A DNA stretch of 64,000 nucleotides from Ashinkailepas kermadecensis (GCA_034440615.1 JAOTOM010004325.1:62001-126000), one strand, 5' to 3'. Numbered from the stretch's first letter, positions 23,057-35,392 are shown. A program made the numbers and translations. Notes: a model not told the origin generated them from the sequence alone.

Positions 23057-24020
23057 ATGGCATATACACCAACCGTTTTACAATGGAACTGTAGAGGTTT
23101 TAGAGCAAGTGCCCAAGATCTCCAGATCATTTTGAATCGTCATGACCCTGCGGTGGTGTGCATTCAAGAAACCAAGCTTCTACCTGAATGCACGGTTTCA
23201 TTAAAAGGCTATACAGTAATTATAAAAAAACGTGGTGACAGATAGCGTAGCACACGGCGGAGTATTAATTGCAGTCCACAATAACGTCCCCATAAAGGAG
23301 CTCGCGCTGCGTACATCCCTCCAGGCGGTGGCTGCACGTGTGCTTTTTGACCGCCGACCTATCACGGTGTGCTCTATATATCTCCCTCATATAAATGCGT
23401 TTCCCACCGTTGAACTCGGGTACTTGCTAACGGAGTAACCCCCACAGATCTTGCTTTTGGGCGATTTTAACGCCCACCACACGATGTGGGGATGCATTGA
23501 CGTCAACACTCGTGGTCGTCATCTCGAGTCTTTTATCCTGCACGAATCGCTATGCACTTTAAATACAGGTACGTGGAGAAGTACACACTTCTCCACGCCT
23601 TCAGGCAACACCTCCGCAATAGACCTCAGCCTTGTCAACCCACAGTTGACCGAGTGCCTCGATTGGACTGTAGACTCCGATCCATTGGGAAGCGATCATT
23701 TCCCGATCTGGTTACGATATCTGGACGGTGCAGTTTTAGGCCCACGTTCGCGACGATGGAACTTCAAGAAGGCGGATTGGGGTAAATTTCAGGAAAGAAC
23801 TGAATCAGCTTTCTGCTCTGAAGCAGGGTCTCGACCACTTTCAGTAGCGGTTTTCACTACACGTCTGTTGGAATGTGCCCCTGCAAGCATCCCAAAGACC
23901 TCTGGATTTCTTCGTCGCACCCTGTCCCATGATGGACAGAGGAATGCAGGGACACTATCCGTGCTAGAAGACGCGCGTTCCGAAACTTTAATCGTAACAG
24001 CACCACCGTCAACTTAATAG
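23057..24020 (+). pseudogene. LINE ORF2 endonuclease domain, frameshifted
   Basis: It begins with an ATG and LQWNCRGFRA, the N-terminal signature of apurinic/apyrimidinic LINE endonucleases. IQETKLLP (catalytic glutamate) follows, then after a frameshift near 23235 GGVLIAVHNNVP, CSIYLPHI, and after another break near 23440 LLGDFNAHHTMWG and SDHFPIWLRY (the terminal aspartate-histidine pair). The endonuclease core is thus complete but spread over three frames, so the product nicking activity is lost. Confidence 0.8.
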
Positions 24021-25225
24021 AGTTCAGGCGGGCTCGGCTCTCGCCCGGCGCACTACGCGAGAGGCCAGACGTGCTTCATGGCGTGGATATGTCGCCTCAC
24101 TGAATCGCTCTTCACAAACCTCCCTGGTTTGGTCTCGCATCAAACGAATCTCTGGCCGATTCAGTGCAGTCCCGCTTCCCACATTGACGATTGGTGACCG
24201 TGAAGTGGCGCACCCCGCTGACGTAGCCAACGAGGTTGGCCTTGCCCTGGCCAACGCCAGCAACGCCGCAACAGCGAACCACATTTTATATGCCACAAAG
24301 CCCGCTGTGAAGCAATCCGGATGGATTTCTCCACCCCAGAGCATCTATCGTACAACCGGAGTTTTACCCATGTTGAGGTAGTATCGGCTATTAACACACT
24401 ACGTAGTGTTGCCGAAGGACCCGACGAGGTGCATAATGAGTTGTTGCGACATCTGCATTCCTCTGTCGTCTCAGAGCTTTTACGCACCTTTAACCACATA
24501 TGGGAAAATGGCGAATACCCTTCCACGTGGAACCAAGCTACAGTGGTCCCCTCTTGAAACCTGGTAAAATTGGCTCAAACTCCCTAGATTATCGTCCAAT
24601 CTCTTTAACATCCGCTTTAGGTAAGCTTATGGAGAAACTCGTCAACGGGCACCTATCCTGTTTTTTTGGAAAATCATGATATTCTTGTAAACACGCAGTG
24701 TGGCTTTCGTAAAAATAGGTGCACTATCGACCATATTTTAACACTTGACACGGAAGTACGCCTCGCATCTCAGAGGAAGCGACATCTGGGCGCTGTATTT
24801 TTTGACATTGCGAAGGCCTTCGACACCACGTGGCGTCGAGGAATTCTTGATACAAAATTCACCAGCATGGGATCCGAAGACAAATGAGCATCTGTTTACA
24901 CAACTTTTTGGCAAATCGTTGTTTTCGTGTAAGAATCGGAAACTGCCTCTCGGATTGGTTTGTGCAGGATAACTGAGTCCCACAAGGGAGTGTCCTAAGC
25001 GCTGCCCTTTTTAGGATCATGATAAATGATATTGGGGATTCACTTCCTCGGAGCGTGAGACAATCTCTATATGTTGATGACATCGCAATATGGTCATGTG
25101 CCTCACGGACACCGCTGATAGAAAGACAGCTGCAGCTAGCCGTCAGATGTTTGGAGAAATGGGGCAGTACGAATGGTTTCCAGTTCTCCACAGCGAAAAC
25201 GGTTGCCATGCACTTCTGTCGCCGC
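24021..25225 (+). pseudogene. LINE ORF2 reverse transcriptase domain, multiply broken
   Basis: It is readable in pieces: a fingers region with PDEVHNELLRHL (24415 on), NGEYPSTWNQATVVP, then after stops NTQCGFRKNRCTIDHIL and the catalytic-block residues VFFDIAKAFDTTW (first catalytic aspartate). After a further frameshift LYVDDIAIW follows near 25070 (YVDD, second and third aspartates). It ends about 50 residues after this, so the thumb and C-terminal region are missing. It has at least four breaks. Confidence 0.8.
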
Positions 25226-25644
25226 CGTCGCTGTTGTAACATAGTTAGATATAATTATACAGTTTGGCTACCATCGTTCGAGAATACGTAGTTATATAGC
25301 GTCTCGTGACTGATCCAGCCGCTGCCCACTGCCGCGGCGGATGCGCTTATTTATGTTGTGGGTTGCGGCCGATACCTGAGCCGCCGGCCGCTGACCAACG
25401 GCGGCTCTGCTTTCGGATTAGATAGGGTAGGAATGTCAATTTACGCCCCTGCCGTCAGTTCATGAACCTTGTCGGCTATGATGTATGGAGGCGTGCACTT
25501 GTACGGCCCGCAAATGATCAGCGGCGGCCGGACGAACCACTTGTGGTGTGCGCCAATGACCAGCCGCCGGTGGCGGAGCCGGCGGGCTGTTCACGGGTTG
25601 CCCGCCGGTAGTTTAGTGAGAGACGACAGAGGGGGTTGAACCCA
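25226..25644. other. GC-rich unassigned spacer
   Basis: It contains repeated GCCGCCGG/CCGGCGGC and CGGCCGC blocks and no recognised gene. It lies just outside the large inverted repeat. Confidence 0.35.
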
Positions 25645-26411
25645 GGGCCCTCCAATATCGTTTGGCAACCGGTGACGTCACATGGGCTGGACAATTGCTC
25701 AGTCCCGTAGGCGCTCCAGCCAAACTTCCGTGTTTTCCACGCGACATTTCCGATCTTAAATACCATCAAAATGGGACAAACTCGGGTTGATTTGAAAGCT
25801 TGAAGAATCTTGTCCACGAATATGAGCCTTATTTCTCCCTAACACCAGTACCTTTTGCTTGGACCCACACTGACTGCATTCATGTCGAGCGCCGCAGGAA
25901 TCGCGCGGTGCCACGGGTAGTAGCAGTATGATGAGACAGGCCAACTGAAGATCTCGAAAGGAGGGGTAGGAGCAAGTAAAAGATAGCTGTTGCAACATAA
26001 TTCCTCCCCACTGGGTGCAGGGGTGTAAATAAGGGTGGGGGCACTGAGGGCATGTGCCTCCCATGAGAAAGTTGGTACCCATCCGGCCAGGAAAAGGCGC
26101 CAACATTATATTTAGGCTACCGACGGAGGTACCGATACTGGTTGGAATGACACGCCATTATCACCCATGTGCAGATACGGAACCTGCAGCTGGCTTTCAG
26201 GATTGTTTTCCATTTTTATTCATATGCGTCTAGACCAGGGGTGTTCTTTGATATATTTTTGAAGGGCAAACGCCCCCTCAGTGTTGGCTCCGTCCCCAAT
26301 AATTTATACTTTTAACATGGGGTACCATGGAGCATGCGTCCCATCAATGTGGGGCTTCCCGTTAACTTCATGTATTTTACACCTCAGTAATATATAGTAT
26401 AATAATCAATA

Positions 26412-26418
26412 ATATATG

Positions 26419-26477
<59 letters not shown>

Positions 26478-26502
26478 CTATATATATATATATATGCATA
26501 TG

Positions 26503-26536
<34 letters not shown>

Positions 26537-26542
26537 ATGTAC

Positions 26543-26590
<48 letters not shown>
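26412..26590. repeat. (TA)n microsatellite, left arm
   Basis: About 180 bp of imperfect TA repeat at the place where the right arm has a much longer one (37722-38087). Confidence 0.9.
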
Positions 26591-26593
<3 letters not shown>

Positions 26594-28149
26594 AGCACTT
26601 TCGGATTATGAAATGGAAATATGTGAAAACCACAATGATATATCAATATATGATGTTATTGCCGGCCAATTTATATGAAAACTTGCCGACCATTTCGGAG
26701 GCATTTGAACAGGAGGGAGAGGGTTGAAATCCACTGATTTCGGAGCGATGGTGATAGGTTTGGCACCTTGCAGCGCCAAATTAAGTTGTTCCTACTCATC
26801 TTAGCATAAAATAATAATGGGTACTTATTAAAAATACTGGTCCAAATCCGGCGACTATTTGTATGAGTGTTGCTTGAGCCAACTCGAAATCCGTTTGCCC
26901 CCACATGCAAATACTAGGTACGCCACTGTCCACGCAACTCTATCTGGGATGCGTGAACTTTGAGCCTTAATCACTGAAAGGAGCTTAGACTTCCAATGTA
27001 AAATCCAGCCCATGAAATGTAGTTGTTTCTGTTGTTGGGGAAGGGAAGGTGGTGTGAACAGTAGGAGCAGTTTCTCCCACAACCTCAAAACACTGCAGCT
27101 TAAAACTATGGATTCCTTGGTTTTTCAAGCAAGCATTTGGAGACATCTGGATAAAAAGCTTGACTTTTCCCCTGCACCAGCCTTGAAGGCCTGCCAACAG
27201 CACTGACCATGAGTGTATCCCAGAGTGAGACCACAGGGTGACCAACCCCCTCCCTGATCTGATGAAACTTCAATTGAAATTGACCTGCAATTGAATATCC
27301 AGTGTACTGAAGCTTATACTATCGGTATGAATGCACCCTGACATGTTTCAGCCCCTTTTCCATACCATTTTGGAATAAGAGAAGACCACAGATATAATTA
27401 ATGCTGTTCTCCAACATTACTACCAGATATTCCTACCAAATGTTGAGATTATTTGCTATCTCAGAAAAAATTCACCTTACTGGTCATACAAAGAGGTGGC
27501 TTAGTGTTTATTCATCTTTTTAGGCATGCATGGCCACAAATCCTCTTCTTAATAACATTTTTTTGCACTGCACTTGGTTCAATTTTTCTCCCAAGCTCAG
27601 TGTGTCTTTTCATTTAGGGGTCATGGGTCTCTGTGAACCAGCTGATGCACACAGTGCACCTCAAGTTACTAAGATTTACAGTCTAGGATGTGACCATGCA
27701 GAAAGAATGTTCCAATGCATATGCACTCCAGTAAGAAAGTTGCATTAATTATGCATGGTAATTCACAAGCAAGTTGAGTTGACAAAAGCATCATAGTTGG
27801 AAATGAGGATATTTCCCTCAAAATTTACTTTAATGCTGCCCTTAAAGCTCTGAAGCAATTCCGTATACTGATACACAGACATAATTTTTAATCAATTTTG
27901 ATAACCTGCATATCAGATACTTCCCACTTACTCTACCTTCTTATTACTTCACACAGGGATAGAGAGCAGATAGTCAGGCACATGTCATGCCAAATATGCT
28001 TACTTTTTAGTGCCATCTAATGGTTTCCATATGCAAGGCAATGGGTATTGAACTACTGTTATATCTGTCATAACATGTATGTTGCTGTCATCTGGTGCTT
28101 ATGGCACATTCAAGATTATAATATTCCAAAACATAGCTAGCAAAGCTTT

Positions 28150-28390
28150 TTCTCCAAAGGAAGGATAGGCTAGGTTAGGATAGGTTAGGTTAGGTTGTGC
28201 TGCATTTTTAAAACAATTATTGTTATGATATGCTACCTAAATGCCACCGAAACGCTATGCTACCTAAATGCCTTTTTTGGTGTTATTTTGCTCACAACCT
28301 GAAAAGTAAGCGTTTGCACAGAAAATGAGTGATCCCATCATCTTAGTCACCTTCATAAACATTGCATTTGAATGATAAATTCCAAGGATT
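28150..28390 (-). repeat. Family W copy with TTAGG-type run
   Basis: GGCTAGGTTAGGATAGG and further GTTAG units at about 28165-28197 are followed by the inverted family block ACCTGAAAAGTAAGCGTTTG and CCCATCATCTTAGTCACC. Its mirror copy is at 35990-36165. Confidence 0.65.
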
Positions 28391-28945
28391 CATAAAACAC
28401 ATTAAAGCATAAATTTACCGGTAAGCCTGGGTTCATATTTGGCAACTCCAGCTATGGTTTCAATTTCAATTTGTGAAACTTTAAGGGTCATGAACGATAA
28501 TAGGTTGAGGGTTGTTGTATCCTATTAACTGAAGAAATTCTACACCAAACTTAAGAGCATGTTCAATAACCTAGAAATCCAAACAATATTCATCAGCCTC
28601 ATATTTCAATTTCCCATGCCAACAATCAGAAACACCGTATGCCCAACCTCGGTTCAAACACAACACTCGGATGTCTTCGCTGCGCCACAGATGAGTCCTA
28701 GCCAGGTTTTAAAGCGTAATTGGAATGTTTACGTGACGTCACCGTAGATACCAAAATCCTGGTAGAGTCCACTAGAAATCTCGCACATTCCTGCTCACGT
28801 CACAAGGGCTGGAACTAGAAAACCTACTAGATTCCGTTGTAAAGACATAAAATAAAGACATAAAAGATCAGTGCAACTATGAGCCACAAGGGCCCTTCTT
28901 GGTTGCACTTTGTACACTGAACCAGTTGCCCACCAAATCTGCCAA

Positions 28946-30987
28946 TCAACCCTCCCTGGAATACAGAAAAACAAGCCCCCTATTCTTATAATGATTGTCT
29001 ATGCCGTTTTTAAAGATGTTCAGTGTGTTGCTACTGACAGTTGTTCCTGGCAGCTGGTTCCAGTGTTCTACTACCTTGTTGATGAAAAAAGACTGTCTTA
29101 ACCTTGTCCTGCTGTGATTAACTTTAATTTTGAATTGATGACCTCTAATTGCATCATTTCTGTTAAATTCAAACATTTCCCTGAGATATCCCTGTTCCTG
29201 ACCATGAACAAATTTAAAAACCTGGATGAGATCTTCTCTCAGCCTTCTATATCTAAGTGAAAACATATTCAATTTCTTCAATCTTTCCTCATATGCCAGG
29301 TTGCATATACCATTAACCATTTTTGTTGCCTCTTTTGTACTCTCTCTAAAAGCCAACAATCTTTCTCATAACTAGGGGACCAAGCTTGGACACAGTATTC
29401 TAAATGTGGCCTGACATATGCACAGTAAAGCTTCCTGATAACCTCCTCACTTTTGTATGACACATTCCTCTGTTTCGCCCAAAGCATTCTTAGTGCCTTC
29501 TTCCTTGCTTCTTTGGTCTGTTCTGATGCCCCCAATTTTGTGTTCAAAATAACACCTAAGTCCTTCTCCTGCTGAGTCACAGATAGTACTTGGCCATCCA
29601 TCAAGTATGGCGCCTTCATATGCTGCCTACCTACATGCATGACTTTGCACTTATCAAAATTAAACTTCATTTGCCATTTTTCGGACCACTTCACAAGCTT
29701 GTCTAAGTCGTTCTGCAGCAAGACCTGCTCATTGTGCCCTGTTATTGCCCTAAAGATCTTCAAATCATCCGCAAATTTCAAAACCATACTGCTTAGGCCA
29801 CATTCAATGCCATTCACAAATATAATGAACAACAGTGGCCCCAGTACCGACCCCTGAGGGACTCCACTAAGAACATTTTGCCATGATGACTTTGTACCAT
29901 TAAGCATCACTCTCTGCTGTCTATCTGAAAGCCACAACTCAATCCATTTTAGGATGCTACCTGCAATGCCATGGACCTGAAGCTGCATCATTAACCGTTT
30001 ATGGGGTACCTTGTCAAAGGCCTTACTAAAGTCAAGATATGCTACATCGACCTGATTTCCCTGATCAAATTGTTCTGTAGCAAAATGTAAAAAGTCCAAG
30101 AGATTTGTGAGACACGATGTCCCTTTTCTAAACCCATGTTGAGTATCTTGAATCAATCTGTTTCCTTCCAGAAAATTAACTATTCTATCTTTGATAATTG
30201 ATTCGAGTACCTTGCAGACTAGGGATGTGAGGCTTACTGGCCTATAATTTTCAACTTTCCCTCTTTCTCCTTTCTTGAAAATAGGAACTACATTTGCCCT
30301 TTTCCAATCTGTTGGAATTTCATTTTGTGAAACTGATGTACAAAATATTATACTAAGTGGAATTGCCAGTTCCTTTTCAGCTTCCCGCAATACCCTAGCA
30401 TAAATTCCATCAGGTCCTGCTGCCTTGTTTGGCTTTATTTTTCTGATATAATTGAAAACAACATCACTATCAATGAAATCAACATTGTGTATCTGATCAC
30501 CTGTCACTGAACTGTGGTTCACGGTTGGCAAATTTGTCACATCCTCCACTGTAAATACTGATTTAAACTGCTTGCTCAGCTCCTCAACCATCTCACCATC
30601 CTCACTCAATATAGTCCCATTTACTTCCAGTGGACCAATTGTGCTTGAAACTTTACTTAGCTTGTAGAAACTAAATAACTTTTTACTGTCCCCATTACAG
30701 TTCCTAGCCAAATCCAATTCTTTTGCTCGCTTTGCTGCTCTGGTTTTCTGCTTCACAGCATCTCTAGCTTTTTGATACGACCTTAGATTTACGATATTTG
30801 AAGCTTCCTTAAATACTCTAAATGCATCTTTCTTAGCCTTAATTGATTCCCTCAAATCTGGTGTAAGCCATGCTGGCTTTCCTACCCTTCTTTTGCGCCT
30901 TTGCTTTTGGGGGACATGTCTAATCTGAATTTCCCTCAAGTAAGATTTGAACTTTTCCCACATTTCACAGGCATTTAAATCAAAAAA
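28946..30987 (-). pseudogene. LINE ORF2, linker and reverse transcriptase part
   Basis: Read on the minus strand, the frame from 30963 carries the CR1-type linker (RRKRRVGKPAWLTPDLRE), AGPDGIYARVL, GFRKGTSCLTNLLDFL, YLDFSKAFDKVPH with the first catalytic aspartate, GVPQGSVLGPLLF and FADDLKIF with the paired aspartates. A one-base loss near 29320 (inside ERVQKR) throws the C-terminal part into another frame, which continues to 28946 through RRLREDL and RSFFINKVVEHW. The equivalent region in the copy at 9219-10265 is uninterrupted. Confidence 0.85.
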
Positions 30988-31632
30988 TTATTCTTCCCAT
31001 TGTATGGCACTTAAAGCCTCTCTCATGGAGTCAAAGTCTGCCCTGTTAAAATTTGGAATCTTTGCCAAGTTATCCTTGATTGTCCCTGCTATTTGAACCT
31101 TAAATCTCACTATGTTATGGTCACTTCTTCCCAGAGTTTCTCCTACAGTCAAGTCTTGAACTAAATCACTTAAATCTGAGAAGACAAGGTCCAAGAATGA
31201 GCCCTGCCTGGTTGGTTCCATTACAAACTGGTGTAAGAACAAGTCCTCTTCAAGGCATTTCCTAAACAGTTTACATGATGGGGAGCCAACACCAACATTT
31301 TCATATCCTTTTAGATTAAAGTCACCAAGAATAAGGAATTTCCTCTGAAAGTTTCTACTGATTTCCTCACAAATCACCTTATCGAGCTCCAGTTGCTGAG
31401 AATGTGGCAAGGTCCCTGATCGATACAATGCTCCAATCCTCAGTTTATTGCTGTTGCCTCTACCCACAGCAACATCAAGCCAAATGGACTCCACAGACAC
31501 ATTCTTTACCCCATCTGCTACTTTCTGAGAACTGTATAAGCTATTCACATAGAGCATTACACCACCCCCTTTCACTGCTGGACCCCTATTGCATGAAAAC
31601 ATATTGTATCCCTGGATCTCATAGTCCTGCAA
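30988..31632 (-). pseudogene. LINE ORF2, endonuclease part
   Basis: A minus-strand frame of 214 residues carries the C-terminal half of a LINE apurinic endonuclease: KGGGVMLYVNS, GALYRSG, LILGDFNLKG (catalytic Asp-x-Asn) and GRSDHNIVRF (Asp-His pair). It ends in WEE followed by a single TAA at about 30985. The frame stays open past it into the reverse transcriptase part, so this is one in-frame nonsense mutation rather than a separate ORF. The extreme N-terminal endonuclease residues are missing. Confidence 0.8.
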
Positions 31633-31651
31633 GTTATCCCCAAAATTTTAT

Positions 31652-31667
31652 CCCTTTAGTATTAGTA
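31652..31667. repeat. Left remnant of a 49-bp palindrome and PLE-2 target duplication
   Basis: CCC followed by TTTAGTATTAGTA (31655-31667). With PLE-2 removed this joins CCCAGGTTGAACCTGGG and the mirrored arm at 35499-35531 to form a palindrome with 24-bp arms and a single central base. Confidence 0.75.
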
Positions 31668-31712
31668 TTGCGTGTAAAGAAAGCATACGACCTTCAGTAT
31701 ACCAGGAGGTGC

Positions 31713-31797
31713 TGAGTTGACATCAAAAGTAACGTTAAGGATTATACTTTATTACTCAACGTTTCGGCCAGGGGCCATCGTCAGGAGTGATATAAAA
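31713..31797 (-). ncRNA. Hammerhead-ribozyme-like motif, left end of PLE-2
   Basis: On the minus strand it has the core CTGACGA (31778-31784), a GGCC-CCT-GGCC stem-loop, GAAAC (31761-31765), then a self-complementary AACGTT pair enclosing about 20 bases as stem III. TTGACAT and ATGTCAA outside can close stem I. Hammerhead ribozymes are known in Penelope-like elements. The CTGANGA...GAAA order and stems fit, but one base pair next to the core in stem I is not canonical. Confidence 0.6.
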
Positions 31798-32086
31798 ATG
31801 TCAAGTTTAACAATTGAAAAAAGCACGCCAGAAAAAAAGCGTGCAAAAGACACGTGGAATGCAGAAAAGCCTCCTCAGTGGTGCAGACACTTAAAGAAAC
31901 TCCAAACCAGAAACAAACTATGTCAAGATAGAATCCTCTGAGAAAGCCCGAGCCGATGGTCCATATACATATCGATACATACACTCACGCACATATATAG
32001 ACATAGATCCAATATAACGTGTAATACATAAAATATAATTTATGTTTATGTAATTTAAGTGATATACCAAGACGTCGTTTGCGTGT

Positions 32087-33706
32087 TTAGTTGCGGCCGT
32101 AGATTACGTATGTGTAGAGATCGAGGACCTTTAGATCGGCGTTGTCCCTGGCTGTTGCTAGAATTTCTACTTTGAAGTTTGTGTTAGTGTCGCTGTGTTC
32201 CATGTTATAATGTTTGTCGAGCATGTGTTCGCCTAAAGGTGTGTATGCTCTCCGAAGTCTGGCATCTCCCAAGTGCTCATTGTACCTATCCCTGATACTA
32301 CGTTTGGTTTCACCGACATAAAATATTCCAAGACAGCGGTTGCACGTTATTTTATAAACTACGTTTTTTCGCGTGCATCTACCTTTGAGCCCGTTGATAC
32401 AGGTGTGGCACGTTCTTCTACCAGCAGGGCATGGCGTCATTTCCAGGGCTGAGCGGACCAGGTAAGATTTCAGCGTAGGTCCGCTAGTCCAGGCTACCCT
32501 AACATGGTTTAGATGAGACGAACGGATGGCTGCGTTCACCTGTCGACATAGTTGGTCATGGACAAATAGAAGTCTCATGTAAACATAGTTGGGATTACTA
32601 CCCGCTCGATGCCGACGTTGCCCACTTATCCTACTCCTGTTGTGAGGGTGAACAGCACGAGCGGCGGAGTGTACCCGATGTGCTGGGTATCCGTTTTCCA
32701 GGAAAAGAGTTGTCATCTTCGCAAGGCTCCGCTCGCATGAAATAGTATCGGAGGAGACTCGTGTTGCTCTCCTCATTTGGGATGTTAAAACGGCCTTTTT
32801 AGTGGCCATCGGGTGGGCCGAATCATAGTGCAAGATGATGGGGGCTGCCATAGGTTTAAAGTACAGTTCGGTGGTGTAGCTCCCATCAGCCTGAACTACA
32901 AACAACGTATCAAGGAAAGGAATGGAACTGCTATGACCAGTGTGTTCTAAGGTGAACTGGATGCTGGAGTGTTGTTGGTTAATTTCTGCAAAGAAGTCGA
33001 GCAGAGAGGCCAAGCCATGTGTCCAAACACCAAAAATATCGTCTATATACCTCATGTAGAGAGCTGGTTTCAAATCATACGAAGCTAATAAGATCGACTC
33101 AAGGCGGTGCATAAAAGCAATCGCTAAAGGAGGTGCACATCGGTTACCCATAGCCACTCCTTTTGTTTGTTTGTACATGGAGTTACCGAAACGTATGATG
33201 TTATTGCTGAAAATATGTGTTAGTAATTTCACACAGTCCTGTACCCCAATCCCGAAAAGACAAATGTCATCCAGATTGTCCTCGATTAGACGAATCACAG
33301 CATCTATTCCCTCCTTTATCGGAATGCTGCCATATAAATTCTTCACGTCCATGGTGAAAACAATACTGCCTTCCGGAAGTTTGGTAGGAAACGTTTCTTT
33401 CACCCTCTGTAGGTACGACTCCGTGTTTGTCAGATGGGCGGGAACCAACGCTAGTATCTGGACAAGAATCTTGCTCAAGAACCAAGATAACTTGTCTAGG
33501 GGGTCACCACTCGCCGACACTATAGGGCGCAGTGGAACCTCTAGTTTGTGGTTTTTGGGGAGCCCGTATAATTCCGCTGTGCGGCTGGAATGAGGAAGGA
33601 GAGATAACACTGTGTCTTTACGTAACTTCCCTGATAAAGTTTCCTTGATAATAGTACATGTTTCGATTTCGAGACGTTTGGTAGGGTTTGGTTGGAAAGA
33701 AATGCT
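32087..33706 (-). pseudogene. Penelope reverse transcriptase and GIY-YIG endonuclease (PLE-2 minus copy)
   Basis: The frame from 33610 (507 residues) carries the Penelope-specific LYGLPKNHK block near residue 14, the catalytic block IVFTMDVKNLYGSIP (first aspartate), KGVAMGNRCAPPLA, and MRYIDDIFG with the catalytic YIDD at about residues 188-191. Then come the cysteine-bearing linker (CPAGRRTCHTC) and a C-terminal GIY-YIG endonuclease (KITCNRCLGIFYVGETKRS, followed by RDRYNEHL). The enzyme copies element RNA at a nick made by the endonuclease. Upstream, one TAG near 33704 separates it from the N-terminal part in the same frame. A one-base loss near 32128 changes the last residues. Otherwise it is intact, so the element is recent. 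Confidence 0.88.
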
Positions 33707-34275
33707 CTAATAATCGTCCGTTATTTTCCTGGCCTTTTCAATGTAATCCGTTTTGTTTAGCACGACGAATCCTTTGCATTTATCTGACGGCTTTACTATT
33801 ACATTATCGTTGTTTTTCATTTCCCGAAGTACTTCCCTCTGTTTCACATAATTGTCCGACCTTTTGTTCGATGCTTTGTTGTGATATTTATATGCTTTTA
33901 GAACTTTTGTTTTTAAATCTTTCGACTCAGATTCTAATTGAGTTGTGGCTCTCGGTGGTTGGTATGCAGGAGTGTCGGGAAACATGGGGCGAAGCTTTGA
34001 ATGACCTGTGCTAGAGGTGCTTTGTGATAAGCCTGCCTGCGGTACCTGAGGTACAGTTTGCTGTTTTGTCTCCCTCACATTCCTCCACCGCAAACCATAG
34101 ATCGCCCTTTTTACGCCTGATTCTGCCTTTTCCAAGTAGCTACGATCTACTTTTTGAGCTAACGCAAAATTGGGGCCTTTGTCAAGCAATCCCAATATAT
34201 CTGAGTCTAGAGGTAACTTACTTAGATTAGACGTGCGATTTGTACGATATTGTTCAGTGGTGACCTGCACGTCCA
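33707..34275 (-). pseudogene. Penelope N-terminal domain (PLE-2 minus copy)
   Basis: About 190 residues lie upstream of the reverse transcriptase in the same frame, split from it only by the TAG near 33704. They include NLSKLPLDSDILGLLDKG, KAESGVKRAIYGLRW and NDNVIVKPSDKCKGFVVLN, the N-terminal landmark KPADKGxxxVxM-like block of Penelope elements. It is 5'-truncated at the head-to-head junction near 34276. Confidence 0.8.
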
Positions 34276-35045
34276 CCTCTACCTCTAGCACAGGTCATTC
34301 AAAGCTTCGCCCCATGTTACATCCCAAATGAGGAGAGCAACACGAGTCTCCTCCGATACTATTTCATGCGAGCGGAGCCTTGCGAAGATGACAACTCTTT
34401 TCCTGGAAAACGGATACCCAGCACATCGGGTACACTCCGCCGCTCGTGCTGTTCACCCTCACAACAGGAGTAGGATAAGTGGGCAACGTCGGCATCGAGC
34501 GGGTAGTAATCCCAACTATGTTTACATGAGACTTCCATTTGTCGATGACCAACTATGTCGACAGGTAAACGCAGCCATCCGTTCGTCTCATCTAAACCAT
34601 GTTAGGGTAGCTTGGACTAGCGGACCTACGCTGAAATCTTACCTGGTCCGCTCAGCCCTGGAAATGCCGCCATGCCCTGCTGGTAGAAGAACGTGCCACA
34701 CCTGTATCAACGGGCTCAAAGGTAGATGCACGCGAAAAAACGTAGTTTATAAAACAACGTGCAACCGCTGTCTTGGAATATTTTATGTCGGTGAAACCAA
34801 ACGTAGTATCAGGGATAGGTACAATGAGCACTTGGGAGATCCAGACTTCGGAGAGCATACACACCTTTAGGCGAACACATGATCGACAAACATTATAACA
34901 TGGAACACAGCGACACTAACACAAACTTCAAAGTATAAATTATAGCAACAGCCAGGGACAACGCTGATCTAAAGGTCCTCGAATCTCTACACATACGTAA
35001 TCTACGGCCGCAACTAAACACGCAAACGACGTCTTGGTATATCAC
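34276..35045 (+). pseudogene. PLE-2 plus copy: internally deleted Penelope ORF
   Basis: CTCTAGCACAGGTCATTC through CATGTT (34282-34311) is the same coding piece found inverted at 33982-34017. It is joined directly to the QMRRATRVSSD region, so about 1.2 kb of reverse transcriptase is deleted. From 34328 the frame runs through the linker and GIY-YIG (GIFYVGETKRS) to a frameshift near 34855 and on to RNLRPQLNTQTTSWY near 35030. It lacks all polymerase motifs. Confidence 0.8.
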
Positions 35046-35307
35046 TTAAATTACATAAACATAAATTATATATTATGTATTACGCGTTATATTGGATCTA
35101 TGTCTATATATGTGCGTGAGTGTATGTATCGATATGTATATGGACCATCGGCTCGGGCTTCCTCAGAGGATTCTATCTTGACATAGTTTGTTTCTGGTTT
35201 GGAGTTTCTTTAAGTGTCTGCACCACTGAGGAGGCTTTTCTGCATTCCACGTGTCTTTTGCACGCTTTTTTCTGGTGTGCTTTTTTTTCAATTGTTAAAC
35301 TTGACAT

Positions 35308-35392
35308 TTTTATATCACTCCTGACGATGGCCCCTGGCCGAAACGTTGAGTAATAGAGTATAATCCTTAACGTTACTTTTGATGTCAACTCA
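35308..35392 (+). ncRNA. Hammerhead-ribozyme-like motif, right end of PLE-2
   Basis: Same layout as the left end: CTGACGA at 35321-35327, stem II GGCC-CCT-GGCC, GAAAC at 35340-35344, the matching AACGTT at 35369-35374 closing stem III, and TTGACAT (from 35301) with ATGTCAA (from 35382) as distal stem I. Confidence 0.6.

Larger units (their letters stand above)
20360..25225 (+). mobile_element. Jockey/I-group LINE, nearly full length but decayed
   Basis: It has the layout of a two-ORF non-LTR element: a GC-rich 5' region (about 20360-21299), ORF1 with zinc knuckles (about 21300-22690), then ORF2 with apurinic endonuclease (23057 onward) and reverse transcriptase (to about 25225). Numerous stops and frameshifts show it is dead. 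The 3' end appears truncated inside the reverse transcriptase C-terminal part. Confidence 0.8.
25645..28841 (+). repeat. Left arm (3.2 kb) of the large palindrome
   Basis: The arm is the inverted counterpart of 35532-38855. The outer end is GGGCCCTCCAATATCG (mirrored at 38840-38855) and the inner end GATTCCGTTGTA (mirrored as TACAACGGAATC at 35532). Collinear landmarks throughout include the TGACGTCA near each end, a family Z block near 26290, a (TA)n tract, the CTCAAAACACTGCAGCTT region and a family W copy at 28150-28390. No protein-coding gene was recognised. Confidence 0.85.
28842..31654 (-). mobile_element. CR1-type LINE at the palindrome centre
   Basis: The minus-strand LINE contains the endonuclease, reverse transcriptase and 3' region. 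It ends in short TTTTATGTCTTT direct repeats next to the left arm (28842-28870). Its 5' side continues across the PLE-2 insertion to 35531. It sits exactly between the inner ends of the palindrome arms. One nonsense codon and one frameshift are the only breaks, so it is young. Confidence 0.85.
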
